Assembly (NCBI RefSeq): GCF_004791695.1
Contig: NZ_SRSO01000007.1
Span: forward strand, 62,001-126,000
DNA: 64,000 nt
From: Flavivirga rizhaonensis
GTDB lineage: Bacteria; Bacteroidota; Bacteroidia; Flavobacteriales; Flavobacteriaceae
Direction of reading: 5' to 3'
The notes under the pieces are model-generated. The model made no database searches, was not told the DNA's origin, and was given only the letters and a program-made list of their open reading frames with translations. Shown here one piece after another: positions 52,944-62,149 of this stretch. The position numbers and the translations under genes were made by a program. Every line of letters begins with the position of its first letter. The first letter of the stretch is position 1.

Positions 52944-54470
52944 ATGAGCATACAAAACAACATAGACAGAATTACGGACATCTTACGTCGCGACGATGGT
53001 ATCTCTGGTGCCATGCACTACACTGAGCAAATCTCATGGATTCTGTTTCTTAAATTTTTAAATGATTACGAAGACAATAAATCAGACGAAGCCTTTTTAG
53101 AAGGTACAGACTACAATTATGTACTACGTAAAGATTTACGCTGGCACCAATGGGCTTGTCCAAAAGATGATACAGGTAAACTCGATGTAAAACGTGCTTT
53201 AACGGGAGACGATCTCATAGACTTTGTCAACAAAACCTTGTTTCCGTATTTACAAGTGTTTAAAAACACTACTAACGATCCAAAATCCTTAACCTATAAA
53301 ATAGGTGCCATTTTTGAGTATTTAGACAACCGTATTGCAAGCGGACATACACTACGTGAAGTTTTAGACATCATTGATAGTTTAGATTTCCAAAGCAGTG
53401 ACGAGCTATTTGAGTTGTCTCAAGTATACGAAAACCTGCTAAAAAGTATGGGTAGCGATGGAGGAAACTCAGGCGAGTTTTACACACCAAGAGCCATTAT
53501 TAAAGCCATGGTAGAAACTACAGATATTAAAGTAGGTGATACCATTTACGATGGTGCAGTGGGTTCTGGTGGCTTTTTAGTAGAAGCTTTTGATTTTTTA
53601 ACTGCTGGTGATAAAAAAGAAAAACTCTCAGCTAAAGATTGGGAAACCATACAAAACGACACCTTTTTTGGACAAGAAAAAACCAGTTTGGGTTACGTAA
53701 TGGGTATGATGAACATGATACTGCATGGTATTGAAAGCCCAAACGTTTATAAAGGCAATACGCTAACCCAAAACATACGTGATTTTCAAGAAAAAGACAG
53801 ACACGATGTTATTTTGGCAAACCCACCATTTGGAGGTAAAGAGAAAAAGCAAATCCAACAAAATTTTCCTGTAGAAAGTAATGCCACTGAGATCCTGTTT
53901 ATGCAGCATTTTATGAAAATGTTAAAATTAGAAGGTCGTGCAGCCATCGTCGTGCCAGAAGGCGTGTTATTTCAAACCAATAACGCTTTTACCAAAGTAA
54001 AACAAACCTTACTAGAAAACTATAATGTTCATACCATCGTCAGTTTACCATCTGGTGTGTTTTTGCCCTACAGTGGTGTAAAAACCAATATTTTATATTT
54101 TGATAGAAAAGGAGCGACCAATAATATTTGGTATTACGATGTCACACCACCTTACAAGTTAACCAAAAACAAACCCATCACTTACGAGCATATTGCAGAG
54201 TTTGTGCACTTATTTCACAACCCTAAAGAGCGTAACCACACCAATACAAAATTAAAAGACGCTGTCACCTCGAGCTCAGTCGAGAGGTCTTGTAACGACT
54301 GGACCGTTAATATAAAAGACATAAAAGACAACGACCTAAGTGCCAAAAACCCACACAAAGTAGTAGAGGTAATACATCAAAGTCCAAAAGAGTTGTTAAC
54401 GGCTATTAAGCAAAATGATACCGAAATAAACACTTTAATGAACCAAATTGAAAGCTTGATTGATGGGTAG
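52944..54470 (+). CDS. hsdM: Type I restriction-modification, M subunit
   Basis: The 508-residue N6-adenine methyltransferase has the HsdM N-terminal helical domain (RITDILRRDDGISGAMHYTEQ), FYTPRAIIKAMVE, an AdoMet motif I reading DGAVGSGGFL (near 202; usually DPACGSGGFL) and the catalytic NPPFGG (near 294). Residues about 440-451 (AVTSSSVERSCN) are encoded by a short palindromic repeat inserted in frame (54264-54288), just before the C-terminal region. The start immediately follows the coiled-coil gene; the end overlaps hsdS by 11 bp. Activity is likely but the insert makes it worth checking. Confidence 0.92.
   Translation: MSIQNNIDRITDILRRDDGISGAMHYTEQISWILFLKFLNDYEDNKSDEAFLEGTDYNYVLRKDLRWHQWACPKDDTGKLDVKRALTGDDLIDFVNKTLFPYLQVFKNTTNDPKSLTYKIGAIFEYLDNRIASGHTLREVLDIIDSLDFQSSDELFELSQVYENLLKSMGSDGGNSGEFYTPRAIIKAMVETTDIKVGDTIYDGAVGSGGFLVEAFDFLTAGDKKEKLSAKDWETIQNDTFFGQEKTSLGYVMGMMNMILHGIESPNVYKGNTLTQNIRDFQEKDRHDVILANPPFGGKEKKQIQQNFPVESNATEILFMQHFMKMLKLEGRAAIVVPEGVLFQTNNAFTKVKQTLLENYNVHTIVSLPSGVFLPYSGVKTNILYFDRKGATNNIWYYDVTPPYKLTKNKPITYEHIAEFVHLFHNPKERNHTNTKLKDAVTSSSVERSCNDWTVNIKDIKDNDLSAKNPHKVVEVIHQSPKELLTAIKQNDTEINTLMNQIESLIDG
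54264..54288. repeat. Dispersed palindromic repeat inside hsdM
   Basis: GTCACCTCGAGCTCAG followed by TCGAGAGGT contains inverted words ACCTC/GAGGT and CTCGA/TCGAG. Elements of this type are usually intergenic in Flavobacteriia; here one is translated in frame as part of HsdM. Confidence 0.55.
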
Positions 54471-55656
54471 TAAACAAATTTACAAACCAATTAAAGATTG
54501 TTGTTTACTAGTAACTGATGGTGCTCATAAATCACCTAAGACATTAGATGAAGGATTTCCTTATGTAACTGTAAGAGATATTGGTGATGACGGATCTATT
54601 GACACCGCTAATTGTAAAAAAATAAGTCTAAAGGATTTCAATCTTTTAGCAAATGGAAATTGCCAGCCATTATATGGAGATATACTATTTTCAAAGGATG
54701 GAACTGTTGGAAAGGTTGCACTTGTAAAAAATGAAAAAGAATTTGTTGTTTTGAGTTCTTTAACAATATTACGACCAGATAGAAAATTAATTGATTCAAC
54801 ATTTTTTAAATATATAATGTTGAGTCCTAATATTCAAGACGAAGCGATTGGTTTGAAAACTGGTGCTGCAATTAAAAGAGTTGTTCTCAGAACTATAAAG
54901 GAAATCAAAATCCCACTTCCAGCATTACCAGAACAACAACGTATCGTTGCCAAATTAGATGGTTTGTTTGCCAAAATAGACAAAGCTATTGGGTTGTTAG
55001 AAGAGAATATTGCACATACCCAAGCGTTGATGGGTTCTGTTTTGGATGAGGAGTTTAACAAAAGAAAAAAAATAGAATACGTCAAAGCTTCAGAAATTGG
55101 TAAAGTAATTAGAGGAAGCAGTCCAAGACCAAAGGGAGATCCGAGATATTATGGTGGCAAAGTACCGAGATTAATGGTTGCAGATGTTACTCGTGACGGA
55201 ATGTATGTTACACCGAGAATTGATTTTTTAACAGAAGAAGGAAAATTAAAGAGTAGACCTTGTCCAAAGGGAACTCTAACTATTCAAGTTTCAGGTAACC
55301 CTGGAACACCATCAATTTTAAATGTTGATGCCTGTATACATGATGGTTTTGCAGCAATTATTAATATTGATGAAAATGTATGGAGTAAAAGGTTTTTATA
55401 TCACTATTTAATATTAAAAAAAATAGAGTATAGTCAATTAGCAAAAGGTGCTACTTTTCAAAACATAAAAACAGATATTATTAGAGACTTCGATATTCCC
55501 TTAATAGATAAAAATGATCAAGAGAAAATTTCAGATAATATTGAAAATAAAAACAGAACTATTAAATTATTAGTAGAAACCCAAACCCAAAAACTAAATC
55601 ATTTAAAGGCCTTAAAAAGTAGTTTGTTAGATCAGGCGTTTAAGGGTGAGTTGTAA
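54460..55656 (+). CDS. hsdS: Type I restriction-modification, specificity subunit
   Basis: A 398-residue HsdS with two target-recognition domains (about 1-155 and 205-365) separated by the conserved helical spacer LPEQQRIVAKLDGLFAKIDK that continues to a LLEENIAHTQ coil, and a second copy-like spacer at the C-terminus (LNHLKALKSSLLDQAFKGEL). The two recognition domains define a split DNA target. It overlaps hsdM by 11 bp. It is complete, with no sign of phase-variable inverted repeats or a partner S gene in the window. Confidence 0.93.
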   Translation: MMGSKQIYKPIKDCCLLVTDGAHKSPKTLDEGFPYVTVRDIGDDGSIDTANCKKISLKDFNLLANGNCQPLYGDILFSKDGTVGKVALVKNEKEFVVLSSLTILRPDRKLIDSTFFKYIMLSPNIQDEAIGLKTGAAIKRVVLRTIKEIKIPLPALPEQQRIVAKLDGLFAKIDKAIGLLEENIAHTQALMGSVLDEEFNKRKKIEYVKASEIGKVIRGSSPRPKGDPRYYGGKVPRLMVADVTRDGMYVTPRIDFLTEEGKLKSRPCPKGTLTIQVSGNPGTPSILNVDACIHDGFAAIINIDENVWSKRFLYHYLILKKIEYSQLAKGATFQNIKTDIIRDFDIPLIDKNDQEKISDNIENKNRTIKLLVETQTQKLNHLKALKSSLLDQAFKGEL

Positions 55657-55667
55657 TATATGTAAAT

Positions 55668-57371
55668 ATGGCAAGTATTATTTCAGGTGAAGAAAATTTT
55701 TATAAGGCATTAAAAAATGGGCATATACACGGTGATGGAGATGAGATAGATTTTGAGGTAACTATTAGTTCTTCTATAGTCAATTGGAATTATAGGATAA
55801 TTGAAAATTTAATTTTTAATAAGCCAGTTAGTATAAATCAAGTAGATATTAAACATGGATTGATTTTTAAACATTGCGAATTTAAATTAGGTTTGGTTTT
55901 TAATGAAGTGACTTCTTCAGATGATCAACATACTAATAACCCTTATAATTGTTCAGTTTTAATATCTAAGTGTAAGGGGCAACATATATTTTTAGGTTAC
56001 AAAAATAAATTACAACGATCTTTTATTATTGACTCTAATTCAGAATTTGATAGAGTGAGTGTTAATACTGCCGTTATAGAGAGAGGTTTCAAAATAAAAG
56101 ACAGCACAATAAATAACATACTAGATATTACAAGAGGTGATTTTGAATTAGAATTACGCAACACAACTATAGATGGTAACCTAAGGGTAGAAACATTAAA
56201 AGGAGATATTTCTATTTTAAGGTGTAAAATAAAAGAATGGAGCAAGTTCTGGAATGTAGAATGTCCAACAAGTTTTACTTTTAACGATAATGTTTTTAAT
56301 GGAACTTTTAATATAGAGGCTTCTCGAATAAAAGGTCTTTTTATTCATAGAGATGTGTTTAATAAAAAGTTTGAACTAGAAAACAGAGATTTGCATGGTG
56401 CAAATAAGGCAAATTGTGATCAAATATTTATAACTGAAGCAAAATTTATTGAAGGAGCAGACTTTAATGGTCTTTGTCTTCCTATCGAGAAAATAACGTT
56501 GAGGTTATCGCCAAGTTTTGAAGGAATTGTAAATTTTGACAATTGGAAAGTTGATGACCTACAAGTATCTGGAATCAATCAAAATCTTAAATTATTATTT
56601 AAGAGAATGGTCTTTAGATTTGTTTTATTTAACAATTTCACAAACTATAGTGATTTAAGTTTCGATAAATGTTCTGCGACATCAAATAGTCCATTAAACC
56701 TTAGTAATAGTGACTTTGGTTCTGCAAGATTTAATGAATTTGATTTAGCATCATTTGACGTTATAAGAATTGATAATATTTCACTGGATAGGATTAAGGC
56801 TTCAAATGTTAAGTGGTTTGATAACAACAAACTTGAAATTGTTTCAAATGTATCAGAACAAGATAAACAAAGAGGCATTCGTGAGATTTCAAGACAATTA
56901 AAACATGCACTTTCTAGTTCAGGCAATCAAATAGATAGTTTATTATTTAAAGCTCGCGAAATGGAGGCTTATAGAAATGAGTTGAAGAGTAGTGGTAAAG
57001 ATTATAAGCCTAGCGATAAGATAATAATGACCGTTAGTCAAACCAATAACTTTGGTCTAAGCTGGTGGAAACCAACATGGATTATTTTTCTCATTACTAT
57101 AGGGTTTTACCTTGTAATGTTACCAATATTCTCAACTAAAATAAACTACACATTAGCATCAAGTTGGCAGGATGTCAGTAGTACTTTATCTGAATGGTTT
57201 AATAATTTAGATGTGTTTTGGCAATTATTTAATCCTGTTAGAAAATTTTCTTCTACTTATGGAGAGATTGATAGTGGCTGGCTTCAGTTTTTAGATTTAT
57301 TTCATAGAATTATTTTAGGTGTTTTTATATATCAAATCATTAGAGGTTTTAGAAAGCTAACAAATAAATAA
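55668..57371 (+). CDS. Beta-helix-like membrane protein in the hsd operon
   Basis: A 567-residue protein. Residues about 30-390 show a repeating short-strand pattern (LIFNKPVSINQVDIKHGLIFKHCEF, VNFDNWKVDDLQVSG, SDLSFDKCSA, LNLSNSDFGSARFNEF), resembling pentapeptide or right-handed beta-helix repeats. A helical segment follows (KQRGIREISRQLKHAL) and then membrane helices at about 460-482 (WIIFLITIGFYLVMLPIF) and near the C-terminus (IILGVFIYQIIRGF). It begins 11 bp after hsdS, so it is part of the operon. Pentapeptide-type proteins with C-terminal membrane helices may be channel-like effectors; that is inference. Confidence 0.6.
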   Translation: MASIISGEENFYKALKNGHIHGDGDEIDFEVTISSSIVNWNYRIIENLIFNKPVSINQVDIKHGLIFKHCEFKLGLVFNEVTSSDDQHTNNPYNCSVLISKCKGQHIFLGYKNKLQRSFIIDSNSEFDRVSVNTAVIERGFKIKDSTINNILDITRGDFELELRNTTIDGNLRVETLKGDISILRCKIKEWSKFWNVECPTSFTFNDNVFNGTFNIEASRIKGLFIHRDVFNKKFELENRDLHGANKANCDQIFITEAKFIEGADFNGLCLPIEKITLRLSPSFEGIVNFDNWKVDDLQVSGINQNLKLLFKRMVFRFVLFNNFTNYSDLSFDKCSATSNSPLNLSNSDFGSARFNEFDLASFDVIRIDNISLDRIKASNVKWFDNNKLEIVSNVSEQDKQRGIREISRQLKHALSSSGNQIDSLLFKAREMEAYRNELKSSGKDYKPSDKIIMTVSQTNNFGLSWWKPTWIIFLITIGFYLVMLPIFSTKINYTLASSWQDVSSTLSEWFNNLDVFWQLFNPVRKFSSTYGEIDSGWLQFLDLFHRIILGVFIYQIIRGFRKLTNK

Positions 57372-57386
57372 GGTTTTTATCTAGAA

Positions 57387-58379
57387 ATGGTCATAAAAGA
57401 ATTAGGTCAAAACTATTCTATTCTCAATCGCTTTTCGTTGTTGGGTAAAAACGAAGTGGCTTTATCTAAAGGTTTTGCATTTGTTCTAGGCAGAGAGCGT
57501 GAGGCTATGTTTTCGTTTTTAAGACATCTTGGAGTTAAATTAAAAAATACAGAAAATAACTTTAGTAAAATTAAAGTTGAGATAGAGCGTAAACGCAATA
57601 GAAACCGTACAGATATAGAAATTAGTTATCCAAATCGGTTTCACGTTATTATAGAGTGTAAGGTTAGAAAAGGAAAAGTCACAGAACAACGTACGCAATA
57701 CATTAGGGATTTTAAACCAGAATGTCCACAAAATATTTTATGCTTTATTACACAGGAGCGAGACTCAACCAAACAAAAAGTTGAGAATGTAGACGTAAGT
57801 TATTTAGGTTGGTTAGAAATTATAGATTTATATACCTCAAGAAAACATTTAGCTATTCCTTTAATAAAAGAGTTTTCTCAATTTGCATTAAGAACATACA
57901 ATATGAATGAACAAAAAGAAATACTAATCCAAGATCTATCAGATCCAACAGAGATGAAACGATATAAAACCTTTAGGGTATATATGAGATTCGAAACTTT
58001 CGGTATTCCTCTTTATTTCGCACCACACTTTACACGAAAAGCAAAACAAGAAGAAGGTGAAGGTATTAGTTATTTATCTAAAGTGTTGGGAACGCTTACA
58101 ATGAAGCCTAAAGAAATTGTAAACGCTAGAACAGAATTATTTAAATTTACTAAAGATGAAGAGCTTTTAAAATCATGGGAAGATGGAGTAGGGTTAGATA
58201 ATGATGAGAGAGTTTATACGTATTACTTTCTTGATGAACCTGTAAGACTGATTAAACCACTTCGTAAAGATCCTGGTATTAAAAAGGGTAGAGGGAAAAA
58301 CTGGATTGCAGCTTCTGTACCACCAAATAGATGCGTGAGTTTTAAGGAATTTACAAGAAGAATGGCATTGCAAGAATAA
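57387..58379 (+). CDS. PD-(D/E)XK-family nuclease
   Basis: A 330-residue protein whose N-terminal half has the PD-(D/E)XK nuclease signature: a helix with Glu (KNEVALSKGFAFVL), then Asp76 (TDIEIS) and Glu90/Lys92 (VIIECKVRKGK), followed by the amphipathic helix EQRTQYIRDF. The C-terminal 150 residues are not recognised. It lies 15 bp after the membrane-protein gene. It should cut DNA or RNA, so with the preceding genes it looks like an extra defence unit added to the type I operon. The cofactor and target are unknown. Confidence 0.78.
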   Translation: MVIKELGQNYSILNRFSLLGKNEVALSKGFAFVLGREREAMFSFLRHLGVKLKNTENNFSKIKVEIERKRNRNRTDIEISYPNRFHVIIECKVRKGKVTEQRTQYIRDFKPECPQNILCFITQERDSTKQKVENVDVSYLGWLEIIDLYTSRKHLAIPLIKEFSQFALRTYNMNEQKEILIQDLSDPTEMKRYKTFRVYMRFETFGIPLYFAPHFTRKAKQEEGEGISYLSKVLGTLTMKPKEIVNARTELFKFTKDEELLKSWEDGVGLDNDERVYTYYFLDEPVRLIKPLRKDPGIKKGRGKNWIAASVPPNRCVSFKEFTRRMALQE

Positions 58380-58407
58380 ACACAAAATTAATCTTAGTTT
58401 AAAAATT

Positions 58408-58800
58408 ATGGAACTAATACTAAAAGACGTCACATTCACAGGCGATATTCTGAATCAAATTAGGATTGCTGTTAAGAATGAAAGAACCACAGTTAAAGAG
58501 CTAATAGCAGCTAGAGTAGAATCAGAGGTTAAGGCATATAATAACAAACTTCCAGAATATTTTAATGGACTTATCCAGCCTACCAATGCGGAAAAAACTT
58601 TGAATGGGTTTAAGCTTAAAGATCGTAAGAAAAAGATAGATGTTGAGAAACAAGTTTTGATTGCTTGGGATGCATTTTATAAGAATGGGTATTTTATTTT
58701 AATAGACGACCAGCAGGCAGAAGATTTAGAGCAAGAGGTGTTAGTAAGTAAAACTACCGAGATAAGCTTCGTTAAATTAACACAACTGGTTGGGGGGTAA
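58408..58800 (+). CDS. Small partner of the DUF4132 protein
   Basis: A 130-residue soluble protein with a strand-helix start (MELILKDVTFTGDILNQIRIAV, then a helical segment with VKELIAARVESEVKAYN) and a C-terminal block GYFILIDDQQAEDLEQEVLVSKTTEISFVKLTQLVGG. It is 28 bp downstream of the nuclease and 5 bp upstream of the DUF4132 gene, a pairing I recognise from other Bacteroidota. It has no catalytic motif. It is most likely a complex partner of the large protein next to it. Confidence 0.65.
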   Translation: MELILKDVTFTGDILNQIRIAVKNERTTVKELIAARVESEVKAYNNKLPEYFNGLIQPTNAEKTLNGFKLKDRKKKIDVEKQVLIAWDAFYKNGYFILIDDQQAEDLEQEVLVSKTTEISFVKLTQLVGG

Positions 58801-58805
58801 TTATT

Positions 58806-61418
58806 ATGGGAATAAAAGATAGTTTAAAAAGTTTATTTACAAAAAAAGAAAGTGTAGAGTATACTTCGAATAAGCAATTTGAGATATTGCTTGATGAATT
58901 AATATCTGAGGGTTATTATAAGAATGAATATGGTAGTTATATTTCCACAAGTTCATTAAGTAAATTAAAAGCATATAATTCCATAAAGGCTCTTGATATC
59001 GAAATGAAAAAGGAATTGTTATTTTATTTGATTGAGCCTATAAAAAAATATGAAATCTTATCCTCAAAGCCGGGAAGCCATCAGAGTAGAGAACATGTAT
59101 GGCAAAAAAGTTATACATATTCAGAGTTATTTAACTTATTAATGCGAAGTAACCTTGATTTTTCTACTGATGAAATTATTAAGATGATTAATGAGTTTAT
59201 AGAGTCTGATAAAACCAAAAAAAGAAATTTCACTGACTGGCCTATTGGATTTACAGTACAACAAATAGAGCGTATTGTTAAAAAGAATGGCTTAGATGAC
59301 AAACTGAAAACATTTCTTAAAGGCCTATTGGAATCTCCACAATTTAAGTTAACAAAACATTATTGGGGTGCCGATATAGAAAAGGTAAGAGTTAAAGTTG
59401 AAAAAATAGTTTTCGAAAGTGAAAATGAAGAAGGGAGAGTCGCCCCATATAACTTGTCAGATGATAGACTAGCTCAAATAGTTAATCCACAAATAACTAA
59501 TTTAAAAGAAGAATTAAAAGACCAATGGTATGCATTATTTCATTTATTCATGAAGGCTACAGGTTCAAAACCGACTCAAAAATATTTAAAAACAACCAGT
59601 GAAATTATCGATGGTATTGGGTTAGCAAAATATAAGAACTCAACACATGAGTGGTTGAGTTTATGTAGCTCTTTAAAAGCTGTCGATACGCCAAGAGAAA
59701 TAAAGTATCCAGGAGGTGAAGTTTATAATTATGTGAGTTCAGAATATTTACATGAAAAGAATCTTATTTTTCTAAAAGGACTTATTTGGAGTATGTCCAA
59801 ATTTCATGATTCAAAAACACTTAGTGTCATTGCTAAATTAACGGAGCGTTGTTTTGAAAAAGTGCCGGGTGTTGGTCCAACGGCTGCTGGTGTTGGTAAT
59901 GCTTGCATTTATACTTTGGGTAATACTCGAGGACTAGAAGGAATTAGTCATTTGTCCAGATTAAAACTTAAAATCAAACAAAATAACACAAAAAAACTTA
60001 TAGAAAATTATATAGAATCGTCATCGCAGAAATTGGGCATATCTACTTCAGAAATAGAAGAGTTATCTATTCCTGATTTTGGTTTAGTTGACGGATTTAA
60101 AAGCTATGCTTTCGATGACTATACTCTAAAAATAGAAATTGAAGCATTAGGAAAAGTACAGCTATCATGGATAAAACCTGATGGGAGTATTCAAAAAACA
60201 GCACCATCATTTATTAAAGAATCTGCAAAACATAAGCAGGTCTTGAAAAAGGCTAAAGAAACTGTTGCTCAAATTAAGAAGTATTTAACTGCTCAAAGGG
60301 ATAGAATTGATCGATTGTATTTGTATGATAGAATTTGGATTTATGATAATTTTTTAAAGTATTATTTAAATCATGGATTAGTAAGCTTTATAGCTAAAGA
60401 TTTAATTTGGAATTTTAAAAGTGATAAAAAAGAAGTTTCAGCAACTTGGAGAGAAGGAAAATGGAAAGATGTTGAAAATAATGAATTACAATGGGTTGAT
60501 AGCCAAACGGAAGTTAGATTATGGCATCCGATTAATGCTAGCGTTGATGAGGTTCTGAACTGGAGGAATAGATTAGAGACATTAGAGGTAAAGCAGGCAT
60601 TAAAACAGGCTTATAGAGAAGTATATGTTCTAACGGATGCAGAAGTTAATACAAAGACTTACAGCAATAGAATGGCTGCCCATTTATTGAAGCAACATCA
60701 GTTTAAAGCGCTTACAGGTATAAGAGGCTGGCATTATTCACTAATGGGAGCTTATGATGATGGGAGAGATGGAGACATTGCTAAGATTGCATTAAAGGAA
60801 TATAATTTAGAAGCCCAATTTTGGATTAATGAAATCAATGTAGATGACGCATTTAATGATGCAGGAATATGGGATTATATTGCTACGGATCAAGTGCGCT
60901 TTATTGATAGCGAAAACGAGGTAAAAGATTTAATCGAAATCCCTAAGATTATCCTTTCTGAAATTATGAGGGATGTTGATCTTTTTGTTGGTGTTGCTAG
61001 TGTAGGTAACGATCCCGAATGGAGAGATAATGGAGGATTGCCACAGTATAGAGATTATTGGACAAGTTATTCATTTGGTGAATTAACCGAAGTAGCGAAA
61101 ACAAGAAAAGATATACTTGAAAAATTAGTGCCTAGATTAAAAATAGGAAAAGTAGCTTCTTTTGAAGGTAAGTTTTTGAAAATAAAAGGGAAGAAAAGAG
61201 TTTATAAGATCCATATTGGAAGTACGAATATTTTGATGGAACCTAATGATGAGTATTTATGTATTGTTCCAGCTCGTGGAAAAGCAGTGAATACAGAAAA
61301 TGTGTTTCTTCCGTTTGAAGGGGATAGAGGACTTTCTTTGGTTTTAAGTAAAGCCTTTTTATTAGCTGACGATGATAAGATAACTGATACTACTATTTTG
61401 AGTCAGATTAATAGGTGA
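58806..61418 (+). CDS. DUF4132-family protein
   Basis: The 870-residue protein ends in a DUF4132-type region (about 570-870). The marks are VEVKQALKQAYREVYVLTDAEV-like sequence, SNRMAAHLLKQHQFKALT and RGWHYSLMGAYDDG, and later DLFVGVASVGNDPEW. The family includes MolR-type proteins of unknown mechanism, some fused to WGR domains. The first 450 residues are helical with HEAT-like features (KLTERCFEKVPGVGPTAAGVGNA). It ends the long plus-strand operon that started with hsdR. A role in sensing or RNA/DNA modification has been suggested for relatives, but none can be shown here. Confidence 0.8.
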   Translation: MGIKDSLKSLFTKKESVEYTSNKQFEILLDELISEGYYKNEYGSYISTSSLSKLKAYNSIKALDIEMKKELLFYLIEPIKKYEILSSKPGSHQSREHVWQKSYTYSELFNLLMRSNLDFSTDEIIKMINEFIESDKTKKRNFTDWPIGFTVQQIERIVKKNGLDDKLKTFLKGLLESPQFKLTKHYWGADIEKVRVKVEKIVFESENEEGRVAPYNLSDDRLAQIVNPQITNLKEELKDQWYALFHLFMKATGSKPTQKYLKTTSEIIDGIGLAKYKNSTHEWLSLCSSLKAVDTPREIKYPGGEVYNYVSSEYLHEKNLIFLKGLIWSMSKFHDSKTLSVIAKLTERCFEKVPGVGPTAAGVGNACIYTLGNTRGLEGISHLSRLKLKIKQNNTKKLIENYIESSSQKLGISTSEIEELSIPDFGLVDGFKSYAFDDYTLKIEIEALGKVQLSWIKPDGSIQKTAPSFIKESAKHKQVLKKAKETVAQIKKYLTAQRDRIDRLYLYDRIWIYDNFLKYYLNHGLVSFIAKDLIWNFKSDKKEVSATWREGKWKDVENNELQWVDSQTEVRLWHPINASVDEVLNWRNRLETLEVKQALKQAYREVYVLTDAEVNTKTYSNRMAAHLLKQHQFKALTGIRGWHYSLMGAYDDGRDGDIAKIALKEYNLEAQFWINEINVDDAFNDAGIWDYIATDQVRFIDSENEVKDLIEIPKIILSEIMRDVDLFVGVASVGNDPEWRDNGGLPQYRDYWTSYSFGELTEVAKTRKDILEKLVPRLKIGKVASFEGKFLKIKGKKRVYKIHIGSTNILMEPNDEYLCIVPARGKAVNTENVFLPFEGDRGLSLVLSKAFLLADDDKITDTTILSQINR

Positions 61419-61522
61419 TTAAAGCAATTTCATGACGTATTTATTTTATGTTAACACCTATTAATACGAATTAATTTGCATCAAATATGGCTGCATTTGC
61501 GTTTTCTTTTTTGAAAAAAATA

Positions 61523-61554
61523 CTAGAATATTGTTTTATAAAATAATATTCTAG
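61523..61554 (-). terminator. Hairpin between convergent genes
   Basis: CTAGAATATT (61523-61532) and AATATTCTAG (61545-61554) form a perfect 10-bp stem. On the minus strand it is followed by TATTTTTTT, so it can end the small-protein operon whose last stop is at 61595; it may also serve the plus-strand operon ending at 61418. Confidence 0.7.
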
Positions 61555-61594
61555 ATTAGAAAAGGATAAAATTGTTTTTTAAAATAATTTTATG

Positions 61595-61792
61595 TTAAGA
61601 CATTTTATCTTTTGAATCTTCAGTATAATTTTTCTTGGAAAAATATAAACTAGCTACAATTAAAACTAATGTAGAGGCTAATACTAAATAAAAGAGATGT
61701 TTATTATTTTTTGTCAATTCTTCGTTTTGAGCTATTGTGTTCGTTAATTCAAAAGTATTATCAACTACCTGAATTTCTCTAAAATCAATCAT
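61595..61792 (-). CDS. Small single-helix membrane protein
   Basis: A 65-residue protein: an N-terminal soluble part (IDFREIQVVDNTFELTNTIAQNEEL), one membrane helix (about 34-52, LFYLVLASTLVLIVASLYF) and a short charged tail (KKNYTEDSKDKMS). It overlaps the upstream gene by 4 bp (ATGA) and is the last gene of a four-gene minus-strand island operon. The heptad-like spacing before the helix suggests it may pair with itself or another protein. No family is recognised. Confidence 0.6.
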   Translation of the reverse strand: MIDFREIQVVDNTFELTNTIAQNEELTKNNKHLFYLVLASTLVLIVASLYFSKKNYTEDSKDKMS

Positions 61793-62148
61793 AGTTTTAT
61801 AATTTGGTATAAATCTGTATTAGGGATGTTTCTAAGGGCGTAATTGTAATATGCGGGAAGTGTTCCATAATTGGTATTAGCTTGATGATTAGATGCTGTA
61901 AAATCAACTCCTTTGCCCATAAGGAAATGCATATTATGTGATTTTGTTGGATCAATTTCAAATAGTGATTTTAAAACGCTATGACTTTTACGACAAGGTC
62001 CATCAAAAAAAGCTCTTTCCTGATTTAATTTGCTTGCTTTTTTATTGTTGTATTTGATTCTATTAGCTGGTGTTGCAAATTTTTGACTTATTTTCTTTGG
62101 GATAAATTTCTCTTTTGTAAGAGGATCTGTTTTGTATTTAATTTCCAT
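61789..62148 (-). CDS. Small basic island protein, unknown
   Basis: A 119-residue basic protein with no membrane segment. The N-terminal third is Lys-rich (KYKTDPLTKEKFIPKKISQKF) and resembles nucleic-acid-binding proteins; the centre has RAFFDGPCRKSHSVLKSLFE, and the end is ALRNIPNTDLYQIIKL. It starts 1 bp after the HTH gene stop and overlaps the membrane-protein gene by 4 bp, so the three are coupled. It looks like one of the conserved small genes that accompany integrases on Flavobacteriia islands; the function is not known. Confidence 0.6.
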   Translation of the reverse strand: MEIKYKTDPLTKEKFIPKKISQKFATPANRIKYNNKKASKLNQERAFFDGPCRKSHSVLKSLFEIDPTKSHNMHFLMGKGVDFTASNHQANTNYGTLPAYYNYALRNIPNTDLYQIIKL

Positions 62149-62149
62149 G

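Noticed and set aside
54460..55656. Phase-variable specificity system
   Set aside because: Only one hsdS gene is present, with no inverted copy or recombinase next to it in the window.
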